From assembly GCA_014379595.1 (NCBI GenBank), contig JACMLM010000004.1:1-58103 (forward strand): a DNA stretch of 58,103 nt, in the 5' to 3' direction. Every line of letters begins with the position of its first letter. Within the stretch, counting starts at the first letter, position 1. Below the pieces are notes generated by a model. It searched no databases. It was given only the letters and a program-made list of their open reading frames with translations, and was not told the origin of the DNA. A program made the position numbers and the translations under genes. Origin of the DNA: Anaerolineales bacterium (GTDB lineage Bacteria > Chloroflexota > Anaerolineae > Anaerolineales > Villigracilaceae). Below are positions 1-8,315 of this stretch, piece by piece.

Positions 1-186
1 ACCAGTCTGGCGGCGAGGACGGATCTTGCCCTCTTCGGTTATATATTTGCGGAGCAGGTCAGTCTTCTTGTAATCAATGACCAGCAACTTATCTGCACAA
101 AATTGGCAAAACTTCGGCTTGGCGAAAAACCTGCGGTCACCACCTTCACCGCCCCCCGAATTTCGATCATTTCTATCTTCACTCAT
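1..186 (-). CDS. rpsR: 30S ribosomal protein S18 (3' end outside window)
   Basis: Small-subunit ribosomal protein S18, which binds next to S6 on the 30S platform. The 62 visible codons start with an acidic, Gly-rich N-terminus and go into [13 protein letters not shown], then [18 protein letters not shown], the family's core, with a CxxC pair (KFCQFC) seen in some S18 proteins. The gene runs off the left edge of the window before its stop. The start at 186 follows a GGAG-like site (TTTTGGAGTAAATC). It is the last visible gene of the rpsF-ssb-rpsR operon, 14 nt after ssb. Identification rests on sequence recognition plus the classic operon order and is near certain. Confidence 0.96.
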   Translation of the reverse strand, partial: MSEDRNDRNSGGGEGGDRRFFAKPKFCQFCADKLLVIDYKKTDLLRKYITEEGKIRPRRQTG

Positions 187-200
187 GATTTACTCCAAAA

Positions 201-623
201 CTAAAACGGAAACTCATCTTCCGCTGCGGCAGAGCCGTTATCAGCGGAAGCAGACTCGGCTTCCTGAGTATGGCTATTGTTGGCATCACGCCGTTCGCCC
301 AGCATCATCATCTCATTTGCAACGATCTCCACGCTGGTGTGTTTCTGTCCTTCTTTATCATCCCAGCGGCGGGTTTGCAAACGTCCCTCAATGTAAACCT
401 GTTGACCCTTCACGAGATATTGTTTACATATCTCTGCAAGGTTACCCCAGGCTACTATATTGAACCACTCGGTTTCGCTGTGACGTTCTCCGTCCGCGCT
501 ATTCCACGAACGGCTGACTGCCACAGAATAAGTGGTTACAGGTTTCCCTGAGGGTGTGTAACGCATCTCGGGGTCTTTTCCAAGATGTCCAATGATCTGA
601 ACTTTATTAAGGCCTCGGCTCAT
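201..623 (-). CDS. ssb: Single-stranded DNA-binding protein
   Basis: SSB coats single-stranded DNA and recruits repair and replication enzymes through its C-terminal tip. The 140-residue product has the OB-fold start MSRGLNKVQIIGHLGKDPEM, the TEWFNIVAWGNLAE core and YIEGRLQTRRWDDKEGQ. A low-complexity linker of about 30 residues follows, ending in the acidic tip DEFPF, the usual protein-interaction motif. The reading frame is open upstream, but the start at 623 is chosen because AAGGAG lies 7 nt before it and it gives the family N-terminus. It lies between rpsF (44 nt away) and rpsR, a conserved arrangement in bacteria. Confidence 0.97.
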   Translation of the reverse strand: MSRGLNKVQIIGHLGKDPEMRYTPSGKPVTTYSVAVSRSWNSADGERHSETEWFNIVAWGNLAEICKQYLVKGQQVYIEGRLQTRRWDDKEGQKHTSVEIVANEMMMLGERRDANNSHTQEAESASADNGSAAAEDEFPF

Positions 624-667
624 ATTAATCTCCTTGTCATTAAAGTACCGGGCAATGCAACAAAGAA

Positions 668-952
668 TTAACCAACTACAGAAAGCATGTGACGAATGAT
701 CGGCTCTTGAAAACGCAAATTGCGTTGAAGATCGGCAGTTGCAGTCGGATTCATGGTCATGTTTAACAAAACAAACTGACCTTCGCGATGCTTCTTGATG
801 ATGTAGGCCAGCTTGCGGCGGCCCCAAACATCAACTTTATCTACCGTGCCGCCTGAGTCACTGATCCAGCTTTTAACTTTTTCAAGTACACCGTTAAAAG
901 CAGTCTCGTCCAGATCAGGCTGGATCACACAAACCAATTCATAATTACGCAT
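668..952 (-). CDS. rpsF: 30S ribosomal protein S6
   Basis: Ribosomal protein S6, the partner of S18 on the 30S platform. The 94-residue product has the family N-terminus MRNYELVCVIQPDLDE, the mid-protein VWGRRKLAYIIKKHREGQF, and ends shortly after FQEPIIRHMLSV. Length is normal for a bacterial S6 without a long acidic tail. GGAGG lies 8-12 nt upstream of the start. It is the first gene of the minus-strand operon rpsF-ssb-rpsR. In other bacteria the S6:S18 complex can repress this operon through a leader RNA; a candidate hairpin in the leader is listed separately. Confidence 0.97.
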   Translation of the reverse strand: MRNYELVCVIQPDLDETAFNGVLEKVKSWISDSGGTVDKVDVWGRRKLAYIIKKHREGQFVLLNMTMNPTATADLQRNLRFQEPIIRHMLSVVG

Positions 953-978
953 AGGGAAAACCTCCTTTCCATGGGTTT

Positions 979-1010
979 GTTCCTATCCAAGCCGTAGGCT
1001 CGTTGGGAAC
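979..1010 (-). promoter_or_regulatory. Hairpin in the rpsF leader (possible S6:S18 site)
   Basis: On the minus strand the rpsF leader can fold as GTTCC (outer arm), then GCC-TAC-GGC (tip), then GGAAC, with short internal bulges. It ends about 25 nt before the rpsF start. Leader RNAs bound by S6:S18 are known in several bacterial phyla. I cannot confirm the conserved CCG loop of that motif here, so the regulatory role is inferred from position only. Confidence 0.35.
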
Positions 1011-1128
1011 GGAAAGCACGTTAATAAGACGTACTAATTTAGCGGGCGAAGTTTACCACAAAACCATCTCTGTTGGATGAAAATCCCGCCTCACGCTTAA
1101 CTGTGAACTGATTCTGTCCGAAGGGCAT

Positions 1129-2190
1129 TTATCTTAAATAGATCGGGTTGCTATAAATCCACCCACGCAGCCTTCCCAAGTAACGCCGATATACTTCCAC
1201 ACGATATACACCAGGCTCTGTAGTGATATGTGCGCAGGATAACTGATTCTTCCATGTGTGGATCACCATCCCATCTTTGAGCAGACGAATCTCAGCCAAC
1301 GACGGAATCTTTGCTTGTAAGGTCACCCCGCCCTTTGCGGGTAATTCGTCGCCCATCGAAACGGAAACATCTTTCCCTTGAGCAGTGAAGCGAAAGCTCT
1401 TTGTCGAAGCAGGCAGGTCATATCCAATAAAACAATGACCTTCTGCCAGCGCTTCATAAATTAATTTTCTGTCGCTATGAACATCACCACTTAAAGGCTC
1501 AGAAAGCATCACATGTGTATTCACTGTGCGAAAATGAAAATCATAAGGGAAGATCACACGGCTGACTGGCCCGAGGCTCATATGTAAAGCGTGTGCATCT
1601 GAACCGCCAATTGCGACGACGCGCCGGCCATGGGATAGCAGTTCATCCCACTTTTCGAGTGTAGATGGAATCGGTTGATGTGCTATAAACGCAGGGAAAA
1701 AAGCATAAAATGCGCCGTGTAATTTTGTTGGCACAACTGTTTTGAGTTCACTTAATGCATTCCAGAGTTCAATACCAGTATAGTTTTGGACTGACCAGTC
1801 CACCCAGGAAATATCAGTCTCTTTGAAAGCCTTCGCTTCGGGGTCATCCGGGTGAGCTAGAAAACATAACCCTCCAGCATCACGAACTTGATTGATCAAT
1901 AGCTGCGGATTTTCAGCAAAAGTGGCAAGCTCTCTTGGTGAGCCAAACACAAGGAGGTGATTCTTCTGCGGGTCACGCGCCTGATCATGTACTTCCTCGC
2001 CGATCAGCATCAGAATCTTTTTATTTTTCTCTTTGTAATACCCTTCAAAACCTTGAACAAGCACATTATGGTCGGTGACGATCACCACATCCACGCCTGC
2101 GGTAAATGCTGCTTTGGCAATATCGCGGTGTGTGCCGCTTCCATCTGAATACCGCGTGTGCATATGTAAATTAACGACGACTTCGTGCAT
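1129..2190 (-). CDS. PHP-domain phosphoesterase
   Basis: A 353-residue protein of the PHP (polymerase and histidinol phosphatase) superfamily, metal-dependent phosphoesterases. Visible metal-binding motifs are HMHTRYSDG (residues 9-17), VTDHN (38-42), a GEE segment near 63, LAHPDD near 114 and GGSDAH near 196, all in the expected order. The C-terminal part (about 270-353) is beta-rich, with phrases such as SLAEIRLLKDG and EPGVYRVEVYRR, and looks like an appended beta-sandwich. The start at 2190 has GAGA about 10 nt upstream. It is divergent from secG with 83 nt between the two starts. The substrate cannot be told from sequence. Confidence 0.85.
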   Translation of the reverse strand: MHEVVVNLHMHTRYSDGSGTHRDIAKAAFTAGVDVVIVTDHNVLVQGFEGYYKEKNKKILMLIGEEVHDQARDPQKNHLLVFGSPRELATFAENPQLLINQVRDAGGLCFLAHPDDPEAKAFKETDISWVDWSVQNYTGIELWNALSELKTVVPTKLHGAFYAFFPAFIAHQPIPSTLEKWDELLSHGRRVVAIGGSDAHALHMSLGPVSRVIFPYDFHFRTVNTHVMLSEPLSGDVHSDRKLIYEALAEGHCFIGYDLPASTKSFRFTAQGKDVSVSMGDELPAKGGVTLQAKIPSLAEIRLLKDGMVIHTWKNQLSCAHITTEPGVYRVEVYRRYLGRLRGWIYSNPIYLR

Positions 2191-2213
2191 GAATTTTCTC
2201 TTAATAACCCTTG

Positions 2214-2243
2214 TTGACGATTCACTTCTTGAACAGGTATAAT
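2214..2243 (+). promoter_or_regulatory. Sigma70-type promoter of secG
   Basis: TTGACG (2214-2219) and TATAAT (2238-2243) are separated by 18 nt, 31 nt before the secG ATG. This is among the clearest -35/-10 pairs in the window. It lies in the divergent gap between the PHP gene and secG. Confidence 0.75.
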
Positions 2244-2273
2244 TTGCCCGCTAATTTCAAGGAGGCACATTGT

Positions 2274-2498
2274 ATGACTAGGTTTTTAGATATTGCGTTA
2301 ATTATAACCTCGATAGGTTTGATCCTGGGCGTTATCCTGCAAAGTAAGGGCGCAGGGCTGGGTGGTCTCACCGGTGCGGATACAGGTGGTGTATTCACCG
2401 CCCGCCGCGGTATTGAGCGCATCCTCTTTTGGGTGACGATTGTATTGAGTGTGATCTTTTTCGGTCTCGTTATCACTATTATCATCCTCGGAAGCTAA
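2274..2498 (+). CDS. secG: Preprotein translocase subunit SecG
   Basis: SecG is the small accessory subunit of the SecYEG protein-export channel. The 74-residue product has two hydrophobic membrane segments (about 5-25 and 50-72) joined by a cytoplasmic loop holding the family signature LQSKGAGLGG, followed by FTARRGIERILFW. The frame is open further upstream (to 2211), but AAGGAGG at 2259-2265 places the start at 2274 and gives the standard length. It is transcribed from a strong consensus promoter and followed by a hairpin terminator, so it is probably a single-gene unit. Confidence 0.95.
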   Translation: MTRFLDIALIITSIGLILGVILQSKGAGLGGLTGADTGGVFTARRGIERILFWVTIVLSVIFFGLVITIIILGS

Positions 2499-2513
2499 TT
2501 ATCACGAGCCTGC

Positions 2514-2564
2514 AAAGGCCGCCGGACCATTGCCCTAATACCAAGCAGGGCGGCGGCGGCCTTT
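2514..2564 (+). terminator. Rho-independent terminator after secG
   Basis: An 11-bp GC-rich stem (AAAGGCCGCCG / CGGCGGCCTTT) encloses an inner GCCCT/AGGGC stem and is followed by a T-rich run (CTTTATTTCT). It starts 16 nt after the secG stop and ends just before the next gene at 2584. Confidence 0.85.
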
Positions 2565-2583
2565 CTTTATTTCTATTACCCAT

Positions 2584-4275
2584 ATGAAACGATTACGCTG
2601 GCAGATTTTGGTTGTGACGATCACCGTTGTGATCGTATCTTTGCTATTGCTGAGTCAACAACCAGTAAGTATTATCACCTTGCCCGAAGCGGCACCGGGG
2701 GGTGTTTACACGGAGGCTTTGATTGGTTCCATGGGGCGGCTTAATCCCATGTTGGATTGGAATAACCCGGCCGACCGTGATATCAACCGCCTTATCTTTA
2801 GTGGGTTAATGAAATTTGATTCGCATGGCCTGCCGCAACCTGACCTGGCTGAATCATGGGGCGTATCGCCGGATGGTGTCCAATATAATTTTTCGATAAG
2901 AAAAAATGCTGTTTGGCATGATGGTGAACCCGTCACTACTGATGACGTTATCTTTACGATTGAGCTTATCAAAAGTTCTGGTTCCCTCTTTCCACAAGAT
3001 ATTAAAGACCTATGGTCTCAAATTGAGATAAAGGTAATTGACGATAAAACATTTCAATTTAAATTACCTGAACCGTTTGCGCCGTTTTTAGATTACGCCA
3101 CGTTTGGTATTTTGCCAAAACATTTACTCGAATCTGTTCCTGCCGATCAGCTTGCGAATGCTGAATTCAATTTGAAGCCTATAGGTACCGGACCTTATAA
3201 ATTTGATAGCCTTATGACCAGCGGCGGACAGATCACAGGTGTTGTACTTAAGGTTAATAAAGAATATTATGTGCAAAGCGCGTTTGTCGAACAGATAGTT
3301 TTTCGATTTTATCCAGATGCTGCTTCTGCCTTTGATGCTTATCAACAAGGCGAAGTGCTAGGTATCAGCCAGCTTACAGTGAATGTGTTGCAGCCAGCGT
3401 TAATGGATCAAAACCTCTCGGTTTATACAAGCCGTTTGCCGCAGCTCGGATTGGTATTCTTGAATCTTAATAATCCAAGTGTGCCATTTTTACAAAGCGA
3501 AAAAATTCGCCGTGCGCTTTTACTGGGCTTAAATCGCGGCAGTATCGTTTCACGTATTATGCAAGGCCAGGCTATTGTTGCAGATGGGCCAATTTTGCCA
3601 GGTTCATGGGCGCATTATGATGAGATCGAGAAATTTGATTATGACCCGGATGCTGCGTCAGCTTTGCTAAAAGATGAAGGATATGTGATCCCAGCTGGCG
3701 GCGGGGATATACGCGCGAAAGACGGTCAATTTCTAACCTTTACCATGGTTCATCCCGATGACGCACTCCACACTCAGATCGCACAAGCCATCCAAGCGGA
3801 TTGGGCTTTGATAGGTGTGAAAGTGGATCTTCAATCTGTTCCTTATGACTCATTGGTGAATGACTTTCTCACTACACGTAATTATCAAGCCGCACTTGCA
3901 GATCTGAATACAGCACGCACGCCTGACCCAGATCCTTATCTATTCTGGCATCAATCGGAAGCTACTGGCGGACAAAACTATTCGCAATGGGATAATCGCA
4001 CAGCGAGTGAATTCCTTGAAACTGCACGCACCGAAGCAGACTTTGAAACACGTGCACGTTTATACCGAAATTTTCAAGTAGTATTTGCAAAGGACATGCC
4101 TTCTTTGCCTTTGTATTATCCTGTCTATTCTTATGGTGTGGACGTACAAGTGCAAAGCGTACAGGTTGCGTCGATGTTGTATGATGTCAGTGACCGCCTG
4201 GCTTTGATTAACGAATGGTATCTTGTTACACGCCGTACCTTGGAGCAGACGCCGGAGCCAACTGCCGCGCCGTAG
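2584..4275 (+). CDS. Peptide-type ABC transporter substrate-binding protein
   Basis: A 563-residue family 5 extracellular solute-binding protein (the DppA/OppA type), which captures peptides or similar solutes outside the cell. An N-terminal membrane segment (about 6-23) acts as signal or anchor; there is no clear lipobox cysteine. Typical family phrases are LNPMLDWNNPADRDINRLIF, PDLAESWGVSPDGVQYNF, WHDGEPVTTDDVIFTIE and IGTGPYKFD. The C-terminus ends in EQTPEPTAAP. No permease or ATPase gene is adjacent, so it is an orphan binding protein whose transporter is elsewhere. Hairpins flank the gene on both sides, so it is probably transcribed alone. The ligand is unknown. Confidence 0.88.
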   Translation: MKRLRWQILVVTITVVIVSLLLLSQQPVSIITLPEAAPGGVYTEALIGSMGRLNPMLDWNNPADRDINRLIFSGLMKFDSHGLPQPDLAESWGVSPDGVQYNFSIRKNAVWHDGEPVTTDDVIFTIELIKSSGSLFPQDIKDLWSQIEIKVIDDKTFQFKLPEPFAPFLDYATFGILPKHLLESVPADQLANAEFNLKPIGTGPYKFDSLMTSGGQITGVVLKVNKEYYVQSAFVEQIVFRFYPDAASAFDAYQQGEVLGISQLTVNVLQPALMDQNLSVYTSRLPQLGLVFLNLNNPSVPFLQSEKIRRALLLGLNRGSIVSRIMQGQAIVADGPILPGSWAHYDEIEKFDYDPDAASALLKDEGYVIPAGGGDIRAKDGQFLTFTMVHPDDALHTQIAQAIQADWALIGVKVDLQSVPYDSLVNDFLTTRNYQAALADLNTARTPDPDPYLFWHQSEATGGQNYSQWDNRTASEFLETARTEADFETRARLYRNFQVVFAKDMPSLPLYYPVYSYGVDVQVQSVQVASMLYDVSDRLALINEWYLVTRRTLEQTPEPTAAP

Positions 4276-4285
4276 TGAAAAACAC

Positions 4286-4311
4286 GCAGCAGCGACTTAG
4301 GTCGCTGCTGC
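4286..4311 (+). terminator. Hairpin terminator after the solute-binding protein
   Basis: A perfect 11-bp stem (GCAGCAGCGAC / GTCGCTGCTGC) with a TTAG loop, 10 nt after the stop codon, followed by ATTTATATT. The T-tract is imperfect. Confidence 0.75.
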
Positions 4312-4346
4312 ATTTATATTAATAATGAAATCTTGATGGAGTGACC

Positions 4347-5714
4347 ATGTCTGATGCAGAAAAAGCAATAGAATACGCTCATAAAAATCGTGAACGTTTT
4401 ACCAAGGAATTATCTGAGTTCATTAAAATCGAATCCATTTCTACGGACGATGACTACAAAGCACAGGTGGAAAAAGCCGCGCAGTGGGCGGCAGATCATT
4501 TGCGCAATATTGGAATTGAAAATGTAAAACTCATGCCAACAGGTGGACACCCGGTTGTGTATGGTGATTGGTTGAAGAAACCCGGTGCGCCAACTGTCTT
4601 GATATACGGACATTATGATGTACAGCCTGTTGACCCGATTGAATTATGGGAGACTCCACCTTTTGATGCAACTGTAAAAGGTGATTATCTTTTTGCACGG
4701 GGCTCTTCAGATATGAAGGGACAAGTGATGGCAACAGTAAACGCTGTCGAGTCTATTATGAAGACTGGCGATTTTCCTGTAAACCTTAAGTTCATGTTTG
4801 AAGGCGAAGAGGAAATCGGCTCACTTAATATGGGTACATTTTTACCAAAGCATAAAGACCTCTTCAAGGCTGATTTTTGTTTGAACCCTGATGCAGGCGC
4901 GATCTCTGCAGATGAACCAACGATCACATTTGGTTTGCGCGGACTTGCATATTTTGAAGTTCATGTCTATGGGCCTCCTCGTGATTTACATTCAGGTCTA
5001 TTTGGCGGCACGGTACATAACCCTGCTCAAGCGTTGGCTGAATTGATCGCAGGTATGCATGATGCAAATGGAACGATTACTTTGCCAGGCTTCTATGATT
5101 CAGTGCGGGTTGTGACCGATCAGGAACGCGAAGATACTGCAAAGCTGCCAACAACATCGGAAAGTTATTTACAGCAAACAGGTGTACCTGCTTTATGGGG
5201 TGAAAAGGAATACACGCCTGCGTTACGCACAGGAGCACGACCTACACTTGAAATCAATGGATTGCTTTCAGGCTGGACAGGCGCTGGCTCAAAGACTGTT
5301 TTGCCTGCAAAGGCCATGGCTAAAATATCCTGCCGCCTCGTGCCAGATCAAGACCCTGCTGAAGTTCATAAGCAATTGGTTCGTTATATGGAAGAACATG
5401 CGCCCAAGACAATTACATGGGAAGTAAAGTTGTTAAATGACAGCCCATGGGCGATCACCGATGTAAATACCAATGGTGTGCGAGCGCTGGCTTCGGCCTT
5501 TGAAACTGTATGGAGCAGAGCGCCCTTGTATCGCCGCGAAGGCGGGTCGATCGGCGTGGTTGCAATGCTGCAAAATATTGTTGGCGTTGAGTCAGGTCTC
5601 GTTGGCGGCAGCTTGCCAGATGACAACATCCACTCGCCGAATGAACGTATGCATTTGCCAACATGGCACAAGAACATGGATGCATTCATCCATTTCTTTT
5701 TCAACATGAAATAA
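4347..5714 (+). CDS. M20 family metallopeptidase (dipeptidase-like)
   Basis: A 455-residue zinc-dependent exopeptidase of the M20 family, closest in layout to cytosolic dipeptidase/carboxypeptidase members. The metal ligands are all visible: GHYDVQP (His89), SSDMKG (Asp122), EGEEEIGS (Glu154-155), NPDAG (Asp182) and IHSPNER near residue 428. The dimerisation domain lies between about 200 and 320 and includes LHSGLFGGTVHNPAQAL. Start 4347 is preferred over a GTG six bases earlier, because GGAG lies 5 nt before it. The following DUF1385 gene begins 10 nt after the stop, so the two are probably co-transcribed. Confidence 0.93.
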   Translation: MSDAEKAIEYAHKNRERFTKELSEFIKIESISTDDDYKAQVEKAAQWAADHLRNIGIENVKLMPTGGHPVVYGDWLKKPGAPTVLIYGHYDVQPVDPIELWETPPFDATVKGDYLFARGSSDMKGQVMATVNAVESIMKTGDFPVNLKFMFEGEEEIGSLNMGTFLPKHKDLFKADFCLNPDAGAISADEPTITFGLRGLAYFEVHVYGPPRDLHSGLFGGTVHNPAQALAELIAGMHDANGTITLPGFYDSVRVVTDQEREDTAKLPTTSESYLQQTGVPALWGEKEYTPALRTGARPTLEINGLLSGWTGAGSKTVLPAKAMAKISCRLVPDQDPAEVHKQLVRYMEEHAPKTITWEVKLLNDSPWAITDVNTNGVRALASAFETVWSRAPLYRREGGSIGVVAMLQNIVGVESGLVGGSLPDDNIHSPNERMHLPTWHKNMDAFIHFFFNMK

Positions 5715-5724
5715 AAAGGACTCA

Positions 5725-6603
5725 ATGGAAGATAGAATTATTACTTACGGTGGTCAGGCAGTTATTGAAGGCGTAATGATGCGCGGGCAAAAAGCATTTG
5801 CTGTTGCCATGCGCGCGCCAGATGGCACTATTGCTATTCATACTGAAAAACTTGCGAACGTTTATCGTTCAAGGATTACAAAGATCCCATTTTTGCGTGG
5901 GTCAATTCTTTTATGGGATGCTCTCGGATTGGGAATGCGTGCACTCACGCTTTCTGCGAACACCCAAACAGGTGAGGACGAAAAATTGGAAGGCCCGGCT
6001 CTTTATTTAACTTTGGGCCTGTCTCTAACCCTCGGCATTGGTCTCTTCTTTTTGCTCCCCGCAGGCATTGGCGGTTTGGCAGAACATTATCTTGGTTGGA
6101 GTTCATGGTTAAACAACTTAACTGAAGGTGTATTACGTCTTTTATTCTTTATTGGTTATGTCTGGGCGATCAGTTTCATGCCCGATGTAAAACGCCTCTT
6201 TATGTATCACGGTGCTGAGCATAAGACCATTAATGCCTTTGAAGCGGGCGCAGAGTTGACGCCCGAAGTCGTGGCGAAATATCCTATTGAGCATGCTCGT
6301 TGTGGAACGGCATTTTTACTTACATTGGTTTTGCTTTCCATTTTGGTGTTTACTTTACTGGGCCCCATGCCAATTTTCTGGCGGCTTGCTTCTCGAATAC
6401 TATTTATTCCAATTCTTGCAGGGGTTGCCATCGAATATATTCGATGGACAGCCAAACATTTGGATAATCCATTTGTTCAATTGTTGATCAAGCCTAATAT
6501 GGCTATGCAGCACCTCACCACCCGTACTCCCGATCTTTCCATGCTGGAAGTAGCTATTCAGTCCTTCCAGTCCATGCGAAAGGCAGAGCAGGAAGTGTTA
6601 TAG
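5725..6603 (+). CDS. DUF1385 integral membrane protein
   Basis: A 292-residue member of the DUF1385 (YqhQ-like) family of unknown function. The family signature is present at the N-terminus (ITYGGQAVIEGVMMRG), and the second conserved block reads YHGAEHKTINAFEAG near residue 160. Four to five hydrophobic segments are visible, at about 92-115, 130-155, 190-212 and 215-240, so it is a membrane protein. In other bacteria the family is often next to prfA/rpmE; here it follows an M20 peptidase by 10 nt. Function is not known. Confidence 0.9.
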   Translation: MEDRIITYGGQAVIEGVMMRGQKAFAVAMRAPDGTIAIHTEKLANVYRSRITKIPFLRGSILLWDALGLGMRALTLSANTQTGEDEKLEGPALYLTLGLSLTLGIGLFFLLPAGIGGLAEHYLGWSSWLNNLTEGVLRLLFFIGYVWAISFMPDVKRLFMYHGAEHKTINAFEAGAELTPEVVAKYPIEHARCGTAFLLTLVLLSILVFTLLGPMPIFWRLASRILFIPILAGVAIEYIRWTAKHLDNPFVQLLIKPNMAMQHLTTRTPDLSMLEVAIQSFQSMRKAEQEVL

Positions 6604-6627
6604 GAATAGCTTTTAATAAGATATTTA

Positions 6628-6663
6628 ATATAAAATGCACGGATTAATCCGCGCATTTTATAT
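6628..6663. terminator. Bidirectional terminator between convergent genes
   Basis: Outer arms ATATAAAATGC / GCATTTTATAT enclose a second palindrome CGGATTAATCCG. The A-rich and T-rich flanks would serve both the DUF1385 gene (plus) and the lipoprotein gene at 6726 (minus). Confidence 0.7.
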
Positions 6664-6725
6664 ATGCATAGCTTGCTTGGTCTTCTGGTAGTTTTTGATA
6701 TTACGTATATTAATTGTTTCTTATA

Positions 6726-7229
6726 TTAAGCACATCCTATCAGCGACTGATAGTCTGGATTTGACCAAATAACTTCAAGAATTAAATCGGCAAGGTCTCG
6801 TAAATTAATTTCATCCATATAGGGCGGTTCAGTAAAAATTTCATCTGTCCATACTACAGAATGTATCTGTGAATTAGCAGTAACTGTTAATTTTTGTATC
6901 CCCGAGGGTGCTTGATATCCGCGAATTTGTTCATCTGGAACTATGTAAATTTCGGGGTAGCTGAAAAAATCAATTTCTATTAATTTTTGATAGATTTCAT
7001 CCATTTGTTCATCCAATAAATTTAGAGGGATTGTGTTTGCAATCTCTCCTTCTGGTGTTTTTTGAATAAGTACATTTTGAGTGGTATCCAGAATATCCAT
7101 AAAAATTGTTCCACAAGAAGCGTGCTCAAAAACAAATGCAAAGTCAGCAGGTGTAGAGATTTTTTCTTGACCGTTACAACTGGTCGCTATTAATAGTGTT
7201 GTAAATAAAAGCAATATTCTTTTTCGCAT
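6726..7229 (-). CDS. Hypothetical lipoprotein
   Basis: A 167-residue protein with a lipoprotein signal peptide (MRKRILLLFTTLLIATSC, lipidated Cys18). I do not recognise the mature domain. It contains a beta-rich region with TVTANSQIHSVVWTDE near residue 115 and a C-terminal Cys two residues from the end, which could pair with the Cys near residue 39. It lies 18 nt downstream of the histidine kinase gene on the same strand and is probably in its operon, so it might be a surface sensor partner or a target gene. This role is a guess from position. Confidence 0.7.
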   Translation of the reverse strand: MRKRILLLFTTLLIATSCNGQEKISTPADFAFVFEHASCGTIFMDILDTTQNVLIQKTPEGEIANTIPLNLLDEQMDEIYQKLIEIDFFSYPEIYIVPDEQIRGYQAPSGIQKLTVTANSQIHSVVWTDEIFTEPPYMDEINLRDLADLILEVIWSNPDYQSLIGCA

Positions 7230-7247
7230 GATTTCCTCCTGTGAAAA

Positions 7248-8312
7248 TTAATTAGGCAATTCAATGATAAATCGTGTTCCGCTCCCAACTTCACTTTTTA
7301 CTTCAATCGTCCCGCCGTGTGCGTGGATGAGTTGCTTTGCAATGGCGAGGCCGAGACCACTATGCGTATTTGATTCGCGGGTGCGGGATTTACTTCCGCG
7401 CCAGAATCTGTCGAAAATAAATGGAAGGTCTTCAGCGGGAATGCCATCACCAGTATCTTTCAATTCAATTTGGATCCCTTTTTCAGTGGATTGTGCAGAA
7501 ATGGAAATTGTCCCGCCTTCGGGTGTGTGACGAAGTGCATTTGAAATTAAGTTGGATAGCACTTGATCGATTCGATCATGATCGGCTGTGATTTCTTTTT
7601 TAGAGTCAGAGATACTTGTTTTTAGGTCAATGCCAAGGGATGTGGCTTCGGAGGAAAAACTTGAAGCGAGATCTGCTAATAGGTCAGCAAGCAGGAAGCG
7701 GGTAGGGTGAAGCGGAAGTTGGTCTGCCTCAGCAAGTGACAGAGTTTGCAAGTCATTAATGAGTCGCGTTAATAATTTTGTTTCGTCTAATGTGTTGTTG
7801 ATATGTTCAGGAGTTGGTTTGTAAACACCGTCAATGATGCCTTCAAGGTTGCCCTGAATAATGTGGATCGGTGTGCGGAGTTCGTGAGCGATATCGGCAG
7901 TCAGGTTGCGGCGTTGGGTTTCGTTGCGTTCCAATTCGCTGACCATTTTATTGAAACGTTTAATTAACTCTTGAAATTGTGGCGAATTATCTTCGGCAAC
8001 ACGTATTGAGAGATTACCTTCAGCAACTGAGTCTATGGCGCTGAAAATTTCTTGTAATGGTTTGCCGTAACGAGTGTACATGTTGAAGGCGAAGAAGATT
8101 AAAAAGAGCACAACAGCAAACGGAGCACCACATACGAGCAGCCATATATTTCTGACTCCGACATATTCTGAAAAGAGCAGATAAAAAATGGCAGCTGTAC
8201 CCCCAATAAATAACAAGATGGTGATGATGACGAAGGGCACAAACGGAAAAAAACGTCGACTGTAACGCCAACGACGATGTGACAACTGGGGAGGGTGATC
8301 GTGATGATGCAT
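7248..8312 (-). CDS. HAMP sensor histidine kinase
   Basis: A 354-residue membrane sensor kinase. The N-terminus is His/Arg-rich (MHHHDHPPQLSHRRW). Two membrane segments (about 22-46 and 56-79) follow, with only about 9 residues between them, so there is almost no extracellular sensor domain. After them come a HAMP linker (80-132), a HisKA domain with phospho-acceptor His143 (DIAHELRTP), and an ATPase domain with N box (NLISNALRHTPEGG), G1 (DTGDGIP) and G2 (HSGLGLAIAK). It starts 3 nt after the response regulator stop, so the two are translationally coupled. The near absence of an external loop suggests sensing within the membrane or through a partner. Confidence 0.94.
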   Translation of the reverse strand: MHHHDHPPQLSHRRWRYSRRFFPFVPFVIITILLFIGGTAAIFYLLFSEYVGVRNIWLLVCGAPFAVVLFLIFFAFNMYTRYGKPLQEIFSAIDSVAEGNLSIRVAEDNSPQFQELIKRFNKMVSELERNETQRRNLTADIAHELRTPIHIIQGNLEGIIDGVYKPTPEHINNTLDETKLLTRLINDLQTLSLAEADQLPLHPTRFLLADLLADLASSFSSEATSLGIDLKTSISDSKKEITADHDRIDQVLSNLISNALRHTPEGGTISISAQSTEKGIQIELKDTGDGIPAEDLPFIFDRFWRGSKSRTRESNTHSGLGLAIAKQLIHAHGGTIEVKSEVGSGTRFIIELPN

Positions 8313-8315
8313 GAA

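Noticed and set aside
77-463. Open frame on the plus strand across rpsR and ssb
   Set aside because: It is antisense to two certain genes, has no ribosome-binding site and its translation has no recognisable pattern.
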